NCBI GenBank assembly: GCA_007258455.2
Contig: VDFB02373365.1
Coordinates: 220,318,552 to 220,382,551 of the forward strand
DNA: 64,000 nucleotides
Source of the DNA: Sequoia sempervirens
Lineage: Eukaryota > Streptophyta > Pinopsida > Cupressales > Cupressaceae
Direction: 5' to 3'
Shown here: positions 11,699 to 23,372 of the stretch, piece after piece
Layout: the number at the start of each line of letters is the position of its first letter
Position numbering within the stretch: position 1 is the stretch's first letter
Notes under the pieces: generated by a model
Told to the model about the DNA's origin: nothing
The model's database searches: none
What the model saw: only the letters and a program-made list of their open reading frames with translations
Translations under genes and position numbers: made by a program

Positions 11699-13312
11699 TT
11701 CACTCATGATCTTCTCGAGTGTTTTTATTTTGCTTCTTGTATAAAACTAGGCACACATTTCAAAGCAAATTGAGATTCTGGCCATGTTCACTTTACAAAT
11801 TACAACGCATCCCAACAACATCCGCACTTAGTCCTGGCGTCCAATCCAAAGGCTCTTGAATATCATCACCAAGTTCCTCTCTATTGCTGATTTACAGGTT
11901 CTATTTTGATCTTGCCAATTCTGTTAACTGATTTCTTTTTGGAATTCTGTTATCTAATTTATGTTAAACAACAAAAAAAATTGTCTTTTGTAGTGTTTTA
12001 ACTTGCTTAGATAGCTATAATCTTTCACAATTAAAACACATTAGATTAATTAGTATAATCTGCTCTAACTAATAGTAGATTAAGTTCCTTTATCAAAAAG
12101 GCTAGTTAATCTGAGTGTAGTGCTCGCAAGATCATTTGATAAGGAAAAATAACATTTTGTTTGTCGAGTCAAATTTTGCACACGACAAGAATCAAATAAG
12201 ACCTTCGACAATAAGTGGCTGCATCATGTTCAAACATCAGTAAATGCAGTTGGGTACTACTTGAACCCAAGATTTTGATATGCAGAGTCCCATAATGCAT
12301 GAAGAAGTTCTACATATGGAAGATTGGTTTCTGATGACAAACCTAAAGAAAGTTCCAAAGAGAATAACAAAGAAAAGAATTAGTACTTTTGAATGTATGT
12401 TTGAAAAGGATTATGGCATTGGGCCACATAATCTTCAAAAGACTTCATAGTAATAGTCTGTGTAATTGCATGAAATCACTACCCAAAAACAAATACCTTC
12501 AAGTTAATTACAATTATAGTTGCTCAAAGAAATGACATACCAAAATGTAATGAACAAAACCCACCTATAACAGGCAAAATAAGACTAGTGACAATCGTGA
12601 TAGGAAGATTAAATAATTTTATGAAAGATGTGATGGATACTGCAGAGTTACCCATGCAGATGCCTTAATGTTCCAAAAGACTTGTTTTAATGTTTACAAG
12701 AATAATTCTTCCTTCTTTATCATAAAATAATTTTAGCTCACTTCTTCAAGATTGTTTCAATTTATAATTTGTTCTATAAAGAAGAAAATTGTGATAATTT
12801 ATATAACTTCATTAGAAATTGATGAAAGATTTGGCAAATATCAGCCACCGCTTTTAATAACAAACGAATGTCACACATGGAACCTCATGTGTATTTAAAA
12901 ACTCTAGAAATCTACTTGGTAAGAGTTTGATAGGTATGGGGGTTTAAAATAAGTACCATTGATTTATTTGAGACGAAGAACCATAATCATCCCCATCTGA
13001 AAAGATCAGATCATGAACACGAATTTCTAATTCAACTATCCCAAGAGAAGTGATGAGTATGGGTTGGAATCATATGGAACTATGGACATTGTTTGATACA
13101 CCTACGGTACACATGCCAAGGATAGAAGAAGCAAATGTAGCATAAATAGGAAGAAAGGATTTATGTTCAACTCAAACCTCAATATGCAAAACAATTAATC
13201 CAAGCATTCAAATGAAGCAGATGACTTTTAGAAATGATAATGGGATAAATAGGCACAGCAATAGTGAGTCCAAAGACTGCCAAGTAGGTAAAGGTAAATA
13301 TTTTTGGCTAGC
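11699..13312. other. Host sequence left of the 13-19 kb element, no assured gene
   Basis: AT-rich single-copy-looking sequence. Given the exons to the right it may lie in or beyond a downstream intron of the minus-strand Rdx/SelH-like gene. I found no exon 3 with the expected PRRGCFEIR-type text. Confidence 0.35.
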
Positions 13313-13899
13313 TGTTGTGACCTTTTCCACACATCGCCCCATTGCAAATGGGGACCCTCGCTGGTTTGCTCTTAGGGTTTAGCGTTGAGTAGCAATTTCA
13401 TAGTCTCTGATGTCTGGGAATTTCATGTCAAGGTCTGGAGTCATCATCCGAGCCAAGTTGGGAGTTTGAGCCCGAAACTGAACGTAAACGTCATGGGAGT
13501 GCTTAGAAGGCCCTGCAGACAAGGATCGCCTGTGCTTTCGCTCAATTCTGACACTTCCTATTTTTTAGGGATTCTACTTTTTTGCTTTTTTGCTTTTTTC
13601 ATTTTTGGCATTTCTGGCCCAATCTGGAATTTACTATTTTTAGAAAGTTGCTTTTTTGCTTTTTTCTATTTTTAGAAAGTGCTAGGTGTCACTGGCATTT
13701 GAGTCAAAAGTTTCCATTTTTGGAACTAAAAAGCGAGCAAAAATCAAGCAAAGATCGAAAAATCATGAGAAAAGCAGAGAAAAAGCGCATGCAAGGTGAA
13801 AAAAGGCGCATGCAAGATGAGAAAAGCAGAGAAAAGGGTGCATGCAAAGTCAAAAAATCAACTGGACAAAATCGTGCCTTCATGAGAAAATCACTGAAA

Positions 13900-14320
13900 A
13901 ATCAAGTAAAAAGCAAGTAGATCATGGTGAAATTCGCCAAAGTCTGGAAGAGGTACGCCCTTGAGAAAATCCAGTTGAAACTTGAAAAAATCCAGTTGGA
14001 AAATCCATTGATTAAAGGGAAAATCCAAGTAAAATTCATCCATTTGGGAAAATTCGCATTCCTCAAGAAAATCCAGTTGGAAAGTTCGAAATTCCAGTTG
14101 GACAAAGTGAAAATCGACTAAGGCATAAAAAATTATTGAACTGGACTTTAGGAAATTGAGTCAAAGTGCAATTCCAGTTGGGAAGTGAAAAATCCAGTTG
14201 GAAGTCGAATTTTCTCAAGGAGGAATCGAAATTTTTCTAAGGCAAAGTCACTTTGAGAAGTCAAAATTCCAGTTGAAAAGTCAAGAAGTCCAGTTGAAGG
14301 TCGAATTTTGCTAAAGGCAA
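13900..14320 (+). repeat. Degenerate TCCAGTTGGA-type repeat leader
   Basis: The word TCCAGTTG, mostly in the context AAAATCCAGTTGGAAA, recurs about ten times at irregular spacing of roughly 15-60 bp. GAAAAATC and TCGAATTT words are interspersed. The array lies in the leader upstream of the giant ORF. Read as protein it gives lysine-rich KIQLE repeats, but no open frame spans it with the ORF. Confidence 0.65.
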
Positions 14321-14947
14321 AAAGATGAAAGAAAACTTAAGTTTTATTTTAAAACTTAATTATCAAGCCAAAAGGGACGCCTTGTTTGAAAAGTCAAAGA
14401 TCAGGATAAGATTGCTTTTTCGTTTTAAAAGCAAAAGACAACCAATGAGAAGAAGAAGTCGACCTAAATCAATTTGGGAAGGTTTTTATTATAAAAGATA
14501 ACTTGTGAGCTCATTTTTCATTATTTGCAAAAGTCGAACTTTCTTCACAGGCAAAGCTCTCCCAAGAAAAGACGTCTTTTTCAGCTGCAAGTGGATTTTT
14601 CTTGAGTTCCAGAACATTGAATTGGATTTTTTTCTCTTCCTTTCCGGATTTTCTTCAAACAACTGCAGGTTATCTTTGGCGATTTTGAGAAGGGAATTGG
14701 ATTTTTCATTAAAGATTGGAGAAAATTTCAGTATAAACCTTTAAAAATCCAAAAGATTATTTAAAATTCCATGAATGCTTTTTGAAAATAATGAAGGCGG
14801 ATCAATTTCACTTAAGAATTTATTCTTTATGCAGCCTTTAATCAAGTTCTGGATTTTTAATTATTTTTTAACTTTCCTCCAACCAAGAAATCGCCTTTTT
14901 GCAAATTTATTTAAAAATTCTCTAACTTTGAGTTTCTTACAGGCGCA

Positions 14948-17900
14948 ATGTCTTCTCCAAAGAACGTGGGAGGTGGAGTCAGGAAAGCTCAAGTCAAGGA
15001 AGTCCTGAAGAAATTTTATCCGGAATCCCAGTTATCCTCGAAGTGGAAGAAAGTGACAGATACAAACTTTGAACAATTTAATGCAATTCAATACAAGAGA
15101 AGGATGTTTGGCACAGAAAACGAAATGCCTACACCTATCGCCTCAAATATTGTTAAGTCTGGACTTCATCAAGCAGCAGGATTTCCGCCTGCAGTTCAGT
15201 GCAGTGAGTTAATGGTTGAGTGCGCCAGAAGGTACAATCCTCAAACAAGATCAATTAAAACGCCCAATGGAATCACCTTGGCCTATTTCACAAAGGATTC
15301 AGTCAGGGAAGTATTTGGTATTCCCCATCGCCGGAAAATGTTGAACAGGACTCAGCAAGAATCACAGGCCATGTTCGATCAAGCCAAGGAATCCTGTATG
15401 GACATCATCAATTCCAACTGGATTAAAGAACCCAAAAGACATCGCTCCAAGTTGCCAAAGAGACTAATTTGCGCAGATTTTAAGATAGAATACAGTGATA
15501 TGATTCATATGCTGAACAGAGTTATGGGAACTTCTCAAGGAGCCTTCTTTGAAGTATGGATGTTTTCATACGTGGAGGAAATCGTATTGGGAGTGGAGGC
15601 TATAAATTGGGCTAAGTTAATAAGTGATAACATCGATTTCCAGTTGAGAAACCTTGAAAAAACTAAAACCTTCTACATGAGTTCTTATGTGGTTTACATT
15701 TTGGCACGGTTCACTAAGTACAGAGGACTGATTTGTAAAGGCGAAGTGGGACTTCGGAAAGATCAACTCAAATCATATGATTGTTACCCGCAGCTCCAGC
15801 TACATTACAGGGACAATTTCAAGATAACAAATGACGCCTTCCTTATGTATATCACGCAAGTTCTTCGAGGAACAGTGCAGAGGAGGCTATCTAAAGAAGC
15901 TATGGTAATGCTTGACAAGTTCGGGTCTTGGTTTATCCAATTTCCGACATTTACTTATATAAGAATTCATGGATTCTCGGATGCTCCGTACAGGCTTCCT
16001 TGATACCCAACAGACAAAATTGTTATGCTTGAAGTTGCAAGGCAACTAGCATGTGTAGACTCCCTTCAGGCGAAGAAGAACAAACAAGGAGTGGATTTTC
16101 CGATTGCAATTGGAAAATGCTAGAAGTCTGTCCTTCATTACAATCAGCCAAAACAGCAGGGGTAGAGTTGCAATTTTACAAATTCAGCACCTATAATCCA
16201 AGGTCCGATTATGATCCTTACCTGAGAATGCACAGGAAGAAATCCCTTCATGTTATGCAGATCGAAGATTACTGGTCTAACCTGATGGATGAGTATGGAG
16301 TCAGGAAGAAGATTTGGTCCAGAATTCCAGTTGAGCTTATAAAAAGATGTGACTTGTTCCCTATACCTGAACAAGTGAAGGACAACGGGGACTACATTCA
16401 CCCTCAATTTGAACAAGAAAAAGATAAGCCTATTTTATTGCCTAACTGGACACAACCTGAGTTGACCGATTTAAACACATTGATGAAGGACATTTTTGCT
16501 TACTCAAGGGAATGGGTCGATGGTCAGATCAGCAAGTTGAGGAAGGAAGGAATTTCTCTTACTTACGCCACATTAAGCAATAAGGATAGTCAGGGTGAAG
16601 CAATTGGCGAAAGTCTTGATGAACTTTCGTATCCCAGCAAGAGGAAGGTAGTAAGTGGAAACCTTCACATAGAGGAAAGGGAATCAGCTAATGAGGAATT
16701 GGAAAGTAAGAAGCAGAAGGTGACTGAAAATCCCTCATCTTCAAGGACTTTGTCAGTTGGATTAATTGAAAAGATATCCGTTGTTGATATCGAGCCGAGC
16801 TATGAGCAAGAAATTTAGTTTCAAGAGTTAGAACAGGTGGATTCTCTCCAAAATCAAGCCTCCACGGAGTGTTTAGAAGGAGATGATACTTTGATGATTG
16901 AAGGTGCAGGAGATACTGAGATCCTTGAGGACAATGAAGAACTAGGAGATGAGGTAATTTCTGCTCTTAAAGGAATTAATGATGATGTTCAGTTAGAAGA
17001 TGGGATGGAATTATCCACAATCCCGGATTGGCTAACTGAAAGTTTGAAGAAGAAGTCCAGACCACTGGATGAAGTTCAACCAGTTGAGGGCATACAGGAC
17101 TTCCTAGAAAGAATTGGCAAGGCTAAAACGCCAAAGAGGCCTAAAAAGTATTCTCAGATCACCAGGAACGATACAGGATCCAGGATCTTACAGGTGGCAG
17201 TCCCGAAGATTGATAAGTCAAGAGATCAGATTACTCCTATGGATTACGAAGTTACAACGTTAGACATTGGGCCAACTACAATAGATCAGGATTTCCATGA
17301 GTTGGCAGACACTTCTAAAGCCATCAAGGAGAAGTTCGATAAAACGGAAGAGAAGAAAGAAAGGTTGGAGTTAGAAAATCTAAGGCTGATTGAGTTTATT
17401 CAGCAGCTAACAGCCCCTTTGCGTCAGGAAAATGCAGCCTTTATTCCACCGTCATCTCTTACTCTGGAGTCCGTTGATGTCCTTGAGGCTATGAGGATCA
17501 CGAGTCAAGCTACCAAGAATTGGGTGAGCAATATTTCAAAACAGATGGAGCAATTCTTGGAGAAGTGCGCCCAAACTTATGACAGATCTGCATTGCTGAT
17601 AACTGAAGTAAGTCAAGTTGAAGACCATTGGGAAGATTTCCAGTACACACAGGACAAAGTGATACCTCGTTTGAGGGTTCTAAAAGAAGTTTCCATGCAT
17701 ATATTGATCCAGGAAGGTGTTGTCGAAGAAGGAGCTTCGTATGATTTCAGCAGGTGGTATTATTCCTTATTGGCCAAAAAAAAGACATATGATGGAATAA
17801 AGGAAGAATGTGCTGCTATACAGAGCACGATTGAGAAAATTCAGTTCAAAATCCTCACTTCTCTTGAAGGATTAACAGGACAAGAACATCATGATACGAA

Positions 17901-18216
17901 TGGCTTAGACTTAGAAGGATTGAAGAAAAGTGTGATGAGCATTTACTTCAAGGAAGTGCAGGTTATTACAGAGAATCAGCTTGATGATATGTCTTCCCTT
18001 TTGACCTTCATGGAGAACTTTCAGAAGCAGGAGGCTAGATGGGAAGGAACTTTCACTCAGTGCCTGGAGACCTTGGACGTGATTGGAATGCAACTGGATT
18101 CTGTGCCGAATATCTCAATGGAGGAACTTGATTCTGTGTTAGCCAAATTTCTTGCATTTGCAGCTAGGGAGCGATCCAAAGGGAATTGCATTCTGGATTC
18201 CCACTTGCTCGAATGA
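14948..18216 (+). pseudogene. Giant repeat-element ORF (about 1,090 codons), lightly disabled
   Basis: The first frame starts MSSPKNVGGGVRKAQVKEVL at 14948 and stops at TGA 16001-16003. The same frame stays coherent to about 16120, where a frameshift leads to the frame of 16051-16818. After TAG 16816-16818 that frame continues to 18216. Both stops fit CGA-to-TGA and CAG-to-TAG changes. The N-terminal half has a phrase, ITLAYFTKDSVREVFGIP, in the style of plant 'transposon protein' (Transposase_32) or plant-mobile-domain modules. The segment around 16650-16740 is charged and carries a KRKVV basic patch. The C-terminal 450 residues (16837-18216) are acidic then heptad-rich (EEKKERLELENLRLIEF), as in a coiled coil. 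I cannot name the family. The light decay suggests recent activity. Confidence 0.6.
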
Positions 18217-18890
18217 AGTGCAAGGTGTCACCATTTTCCATGCTCCAAATGGCGTGTTCTGCTTGTGCCATGTGTCTTTGAGTTTGTTATGCTTTTAGGG
18301 TTAGGGTTTATCAAATTTGATCTTGGCCGTTGATTTCAAATTTAATCTTGGCCATTGCTTTGTAATTGGGGTGCCTATATAAACCCCATTCATTTCATTT
18401 ATTCAGGGAGAGACTGATGAGATTGTTGCAATATTGCTGTTTAAATAATAAGTGGATTCAGAGTTGAGCATTTGTTATTTCTATGAGCCCGCATGGTTTC
18501 ATTGATTTCTTCAAAATAGAGTAAATTTGTTTTCAAGTATTTTAGATGAATGAAAGATTGATAGTGTTGGAAATAGTGGAATTAGTTCATACCTTTTTCA
18601 ATTGGATGATTTTCAATTTGATGTGTAAGGTTAGTCTGAACATTAAAATTGCTTAATTTGAGTTCTATTATCTATATGCATTGGTCGAATTGATGGTGAT
18701 ATAGTGTAATAGGATATCTTTCGTAAACCCTTGAAGATTGCACCGTCTTTGTCTAGTTGTAGTGCCGTGCTTGGCGAAGCAAAGATTGGTTTAAATTCCA
18801 TTATCCAGCATTTGTCTCCGAAGTTCATAGGATTAGTTCTGCATAAATCTAGTTCCTTTACCCTCATCCCCTTTTTTATTTTATTTTAAA
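18217..18890 (+). promoter_or_regulatory. LTR-like tail with TATA box
   Basis: The sequence directly after the giant ORF includes TAGGGTTAGGGTTTATC. Then GCCTATATAAACCCC places TATATAAA at 18375-18382, and a pyrimidine-rich start-like region follows. That order (gene end, then promoter) is what a 3' LTR would show. No 5' copy is present in the window. Confidence 0.45.
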
Positions 18891-19543
18891 CTAAAAATCC
18901 AAAACATAAGAGCATTCAATGTTACATCAATCCAAATCCCTACTTTGAGTAACTTACTATCCAAGGGTCCCTTTGTGAAACCAACATATCACATCACCTA
19001 TTGAGCTTGTCCATCCCCCAAACCGGAACATTGGAATTACCGTATGACCTTTCTAGCAATCTTAGCATAAGAGGTAATTTTTCAAGAGAGGATAGAGCTG
19101 CCTTTGGGCATTCTTTTATTCTAAAGTGTTGGGTGTGTCACAAAACACGCATCAACACTAGCCACCACGTGAAACCAATTTGGTGTATGGAGGGCCCCTT
19201 ATAAAGCATTTCCCAAGCAAAATGTTTTCCACTTCCCCATTTATTCTTCCCCAAGTGAGCTACCCTACCCCATTTCAGATTCAAACACGTGACATTCACT
19301 ATAGATTACACACCTTCACCGATTTGCCAACTCAGGCTGTATGACATAGGCTAATGTTTGAAGGTTCATTGTTTATCCTTCTGAGTATCTAAAATAAAAA
19401 TCTTCAGAACACAGAATAATGATCTTGATTCCGAGTCATTAAACAAAAAACAAGTGTGATTTAGTTGTGATATTTGATCACTGGATATGACTTTTCTCAG
19501 GAAAGGTGAAACAAGAAAGTACAAAGGTATTAAAGAAAATTAC
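18891..19543 (-). other. Probable start of intron 2 of the Rdx/SelH-like gene
   Basis: This lies downstream (minus strand) of the exon 2 donor. It holds no recognisable exon or repeat protein. The donor GTAATT begins at 19543 and reads leftwards. Confidence 0.45.
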
Positions 19544-19640
19544 CTTCTCTGGATTGATTGTCACTTCCACATCAGGAATTGCACCTTTCAGCTCTTTTTC
19601 CACCTTTAATGCCCTTACCTTGAAACATTGGCATTGTTTA
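19544..19640 (-). CDS. Exon 2 of a plant Rdx/selenoprotein-H-like thioredoxin-fold protein
   Basis: On the minus strand, acceptor GTGCAG precedes 97 nt that continue exon 1 in phase. Exon 1 ends in TG and this exon begins with T, completing a cysteine codon; 32 further codons follow and then donor GTAATT. The junction reads IVIEHC-KQCQCFKVRALKV, with the C-X2-C redox motif that replaces C-X2-U of animal selenoprotein H, and the exon ends in VTINPEK. In plant relatives the next residues are of the PRRGCFEI type. Phase, motif and family order all agree, although the exons are 8.7 kb apart. I could not find exon 3; it may lie beyond the 13313-18890 element and outside the window. The protein would be a nuclear or nucleolar redox protein of the Rdx family. 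Function is inferred from the family only. Confidence 0.8.
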
Positions 19641-20654
19641 CTGCACAGGGACTAATCATCAGTATACATTAAATTATTGGATTTAGAATTTATGACAATG
19701 CATTGATATATACAACATTAGACTTTGAAAAGATACAAAATCAATATTATGAAATATTTAATATAGTAAGTTGAAAACAAGTACTTGCCATTTGATGAAA
19801 GAGAACTAATGTGAGAAGTTAAAGTGCTTATGTAAATTGTCAAATCTTGTGTAATGAAAAATAAATAAAAATAAAGAATCTATAGCTAAATGTAGTGTTT
19901 TCCCGAGTGTCAAATAAATTGTGTAGGGTCGTAGTTTCGCAGAGAGCAAAAAATATTCCCAGATCTTGCAGACTATGGGGGACCAGTTATTACAATAACT
20001 TAAACAAACTAAACAGCACAATAAATTTAAGAAGTAAATACAATGTGCTAAATTTGCAAACATAATCCTCTCGCTTAAGATTTTTTGTGCTTTTAGCAAT
20101 TTTTGTCTAAAAAAAGTTATAAAAAAAAAAAAAAAGTTTTATATATCAAATGGTGCAGGCTATCCAGTCCTAAACAAAGACGACATGCCCTCCAAGTGCA
20201 AACCCATGACATTCAAGGCTTACAGGACGTTACTGGATCTCAAGTGATGCATCCCTATGGAGCACCAACGGAAAGTAAGTAATTGCTCCCAAACAGCCAT
20301 CATTTACTATGATTCATGCGTCACCATATTTTTTAATTTCCAATGTTGTTGAGGTTGCAAGCATAGTTTGCAAACTTAGCGAGTTCTCACCAAAACTCAA
20401 AACAAAATCTGCAGATCCAGTTGCTTACAAGTGACTCACGAACCAAGCCCTGCAGACTAACTTGCACGTTTCTCAGCAAGGCTAGCCTGCAAAATCCCTC
20501 AGACTCAAGGTATCTCTGCAATCTCAACCAGCGAAAAAACCATGCCAGAAGTCATTAAAACCCTGATTTATTTTATCTTTTTGTCATTTTCATGTGTAGC
20601 GTTTGCGATCTCAATGAATTAAATTGATTGTTGACTGAGTGGGAGTGCCATTTG

Positions 20655-20880
20655 GACAGCTATTTGTTTTGTTTTCTATTTTCTATTCTTTTCTTTCTTT
20701 GAAATTTCAAATCCAAAGCAATGAAAACCCTGTTGTTACACTGCTGAAATCTTTATTATTTCCAACCCTGCTGTATTTGTTTTGATTTCTATTTATTATT
20801 CTTTCTTTTCCATAATTTCAAATTTAAAAGAATAAAAACCTTTATACTATGCTGCTGATACTTTATTTATTGTTCAATGT
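20655..20880. repeat. Two-copy tandem duplication, about 115 bp
   Basis: The segment running through TTTTCTATTCTTTTCTTTC, AAATTTCAAAT, AAAACCCT and CTGCTGAAA is followed by a diverged second copy (TTTATTATTCTTTCTTTTCC, AATTTCAAATTTAAAAG, CTGCTGATA). It lies just upstream of the first hAT remnant. Confidence 0.6.
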
Positions 20881-20906
20881 CTAGACTCTAGACTCTACAA
20901 CGTGCA

Positions 20907-21640
20907 ATGCAAGGCTCCAGCAGAAAGGACTCTGCATGGAAGCAAGGCACATTGGGTGTAATCAAAGGCAAGGTGACCTGCGATTATTGCAGTTTTAATA
21001 CAAAAGGAGGTATCAATCGATTGAAATGCCACTATCCTTGACTAGAACAAGACCCTGATAAGCTTTTTAGTAGCTTCAAGTGGCAAATTGGTATTCTTTA
21101 TGCCTGTACATACCTTGCAAAAAGTCAAAAATGTTGATAATTTGTGCAATCTATTTAAGGGAGGCATCCAAAAGGTTGGTGGGGAAAAAGTTGTCCATAT
21201 TGTCACATGCAACACAACTACATATGTAACCACAAGGAAACCTATTCAGAAGAAGCATCACACCATTTCTTGTAGCCTTTGTGCTACCCACTGCTTGGAT
21301 TTAATACTCCAGTGTATGGGAAAAATTGGAACAATCAGGATTCAGAACTATAGTTGAAGACACTACAAATATTATCCGATTTATCTAGTCATACTTCAGT
21401 GCTTATTTTGATGAAAGAGCACACTAAAGGGAAGCACCTTATGTGATTAAGGGTGACGCAACTTGCCACAAACTTTATCACTTTACAAAATGCTTCATAG
21501 GGGCACTGTCTCCTCTCAAGCAAATGTTTGTGATTAATGTGTGTTTAGACTTCATATTCCAGAAGGGCGGACAGTGAGAGAGTTACGAGGATAGCTTTTT
21601 TGAGGTGCTCGCCACGAGTGCAAAGGAGATACTCAAGGTA
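20907..21640 (+). pseudogene. hAT transposase remnant 1 (BED finger plus DUF659)
   Basis: From 20907 the frame gives a BED-type zinc finger with VTCDYCSFNTKGGINRLKCH, then a stop at about 21039. The 21088-21357 frame gives a DUF659 segment (GGEKVVHIVTCNTTTYV, then CSLCATHCLDLIL), matching the usual 'VVTDNASNYV ... CAAHCLDL' pattern of plant hAT transposases. Further fragments (FIGALSPLKQMF) continue to about 21640 with stops. Most of the catalytic domain and the C-terminal dimerisation region are missing, so it cannot be active. It lies in the Rdx/SelH-like intron, on the opposite strand to that gene. Confidence 0.75.
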
Positions 21641-21984
21641 CCTTGCATAAGTAACAAACTTAATTTTTGGAAGGAATTTTATATTTGGCAAACTTAGTTA
21701 TTATTTTTGTTTTCAATTAATTTAATATTAAATTTTAAGTGATGGAGCCTTTAATTGATGTTTTCCTTTTGGCTGATGGGGGATAGATGTTGACAGGTTG
21801 TCTCTATGAGGCCATAGTGTAATATTATGGTGGAAGTGAGAAAATATAAAGTCACTTGATGCACCATCCAACACAGACGGACAAACCAACTCCACTAGCA
21901 AATGCATGCCAAGGTGAACCAACTAGACCCCAATTTTTTATCCTTTGATACATTTAAAGTTGATGAGGTCATTAAATGCCTTAC

Positions 21985-22360
21985 TACAATCATTGAGAAG
22001 ATGACACCACGCAAAAGCCTTAGACACATAACTCTAGATGAGTTGGAGATATACAAGAGTTTAATCACAAACTGGTTTGATAAATGCAATTTTAAATTTT
22101 AGCTTAATCCTAAAAAAGTTATATTTTGTACGTATAATTTTTTATATGTTTTATTCTATGTTACCGAGTTTTGCAAACATTCATGGAGATGATGACACCA
22201 CACAAAGGCCTTAAGAGACATAATTCTAGATGAATTCGAGGTCTACAAGAATTTAATTAAAAACTTGGCAATTTTAAATTTTAGCTTAATCCTAGAAAAT
22301 TTCATTTTGCACATATAAATTTTTATATGTTTTATTCTATGTTACCAAGTTTTGCAAGTT
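21985..22360. repeat. Tandem duplication of about 190 bp
   Basis: Two diverged copies lie at about 21985-22175 and 22180-22360. Shared words include GATGACACCAC, TTTTAGCTTAATCCTA and TATGTTTTATTCTATGTTACC. No gene is recognised in it. Confidence 0.75.
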
Positions 22361-23372
22361 TGGGATCATGTCGCCAACCCAAAGTTTAATCACAAGCGAG
22401 AGCAAGAGCAAATTAGCACAGCCAAGGCACAACTTTGTCACCCCATGAGCATGTCTAGAACAATGAAGTCACAACCATGCCTCCTCAAGTACCTCATGTG
22501 AATGTCCAAGTTGCTAACTCGATTGAGAGCAAGAGCAAAAGCACATGGGAATGGCTAGGATGCAACCTTGCCACTCCAAGAGGAAGAGGGTGGCCAAGAT
22601 AGCCTAGTCAAACCATGCCTCCTCTAAATATCTAGTTGACATGTCTAGGATGCATCCACAAGGTACCTAGGGTAGCAAGGTCATGTCCAACTAAACCCAC
22701 AATTGCCAAGCTTTAAGCAACATAAAAAAGTTATCATAAAAAAGCATATGAAAAATTATCATTAAAAAATCATATGGGGGTCATAATGCAGCCTAAAACC
22801 TCATTGAAAACCTTAAAAGTGACACAAAAACACACTTGTTTTTACTTCATTTCACAGTCACAACACCCACATGGTACTCGAGGCAACATGGTCAACCCTG
22901 GTTGAATCCAATGCTTGCTCGGTTTTAAAAAAAATCCAAAAAATAATTAATTAAACACTAAATAAAGCATTTGGGAATCATCAAGTAACCTAAAATCTCA
23001 CTAAAAACCCCAAAACTAACACAAAAACATGTATTTTTACTTTAATTCACAACCATAAGCCACACAAACCCCCAATATCATTCCAAATTGTCAATTTGCA
23101 TTTTTGAATGCTTGTTGGCTTTTTTTCAAAGGTGAAGGATTGCAAATGTGTTTGCTACGCACTATAGGAGGGAACTAGCTTGCACAAAGGAGATTTATTG
23201 ATCAATAGTATGTATTTTGCAAGAATTTTTCAATTTTTTTCTTTTTTTTAACATTTAATTTTTTTTTAATAAGTTCAAATGTATTGTACAGTTGTATTGT
23301 TGTTTTTCTAATAACATACTCTAGGATTATATTTTTATTATTTTATTTCCCTACAACATCAATCCATTCAAA
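22361..23372. other. Intronic sequence, nothing recognised
   Basis: This contains low-complexity A-rich runs and no open frame with a recognisable domain. The position matching the start of the right contig (32118) lies at about 23300. Confidence 0.4.

Larger units (their letters stand above)
13313..18890 (+). mobile_element. Non-autonomous element carrying a giant single ORF
   Basis: The proposed left edge is TGTTGTGACC at 13313. It is followed by the inverted repeat CCCCATT-GCA-AATGGGG, then a long non-coding leader, one very long ORF (14948-18216), and a tail with a clear TATA box that reads like an LTR promoter region. I found no second copy of the tail near the left edge and no convincing target duplication. 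The element is therefore either 5'-truncated, not an LTR element, or its edges are wrong by some tens of bases. No polymerase, integrase or transposase domain is visible, so it would depend on other elements in trans. Confidence 0.5.

Noticed and set aside
11793..11886. Possible terminal exon on the minus strand (LGDDIQEPLDWTPGLSADVV, ending MRCNL and stop), with AG before it
   Set aside because: It does not resemble the expected C-terminus of an Rdx/SelH-like protein, the pyrimidine tract is poor, and I know no family with this ending. A short open stretch of this size can occur by chance.
18643..18867. 74-codon minus-strand frame
   Set aside because: It lies in the LTR-like tail of the 13-19 kb element and has no recognisable domain.
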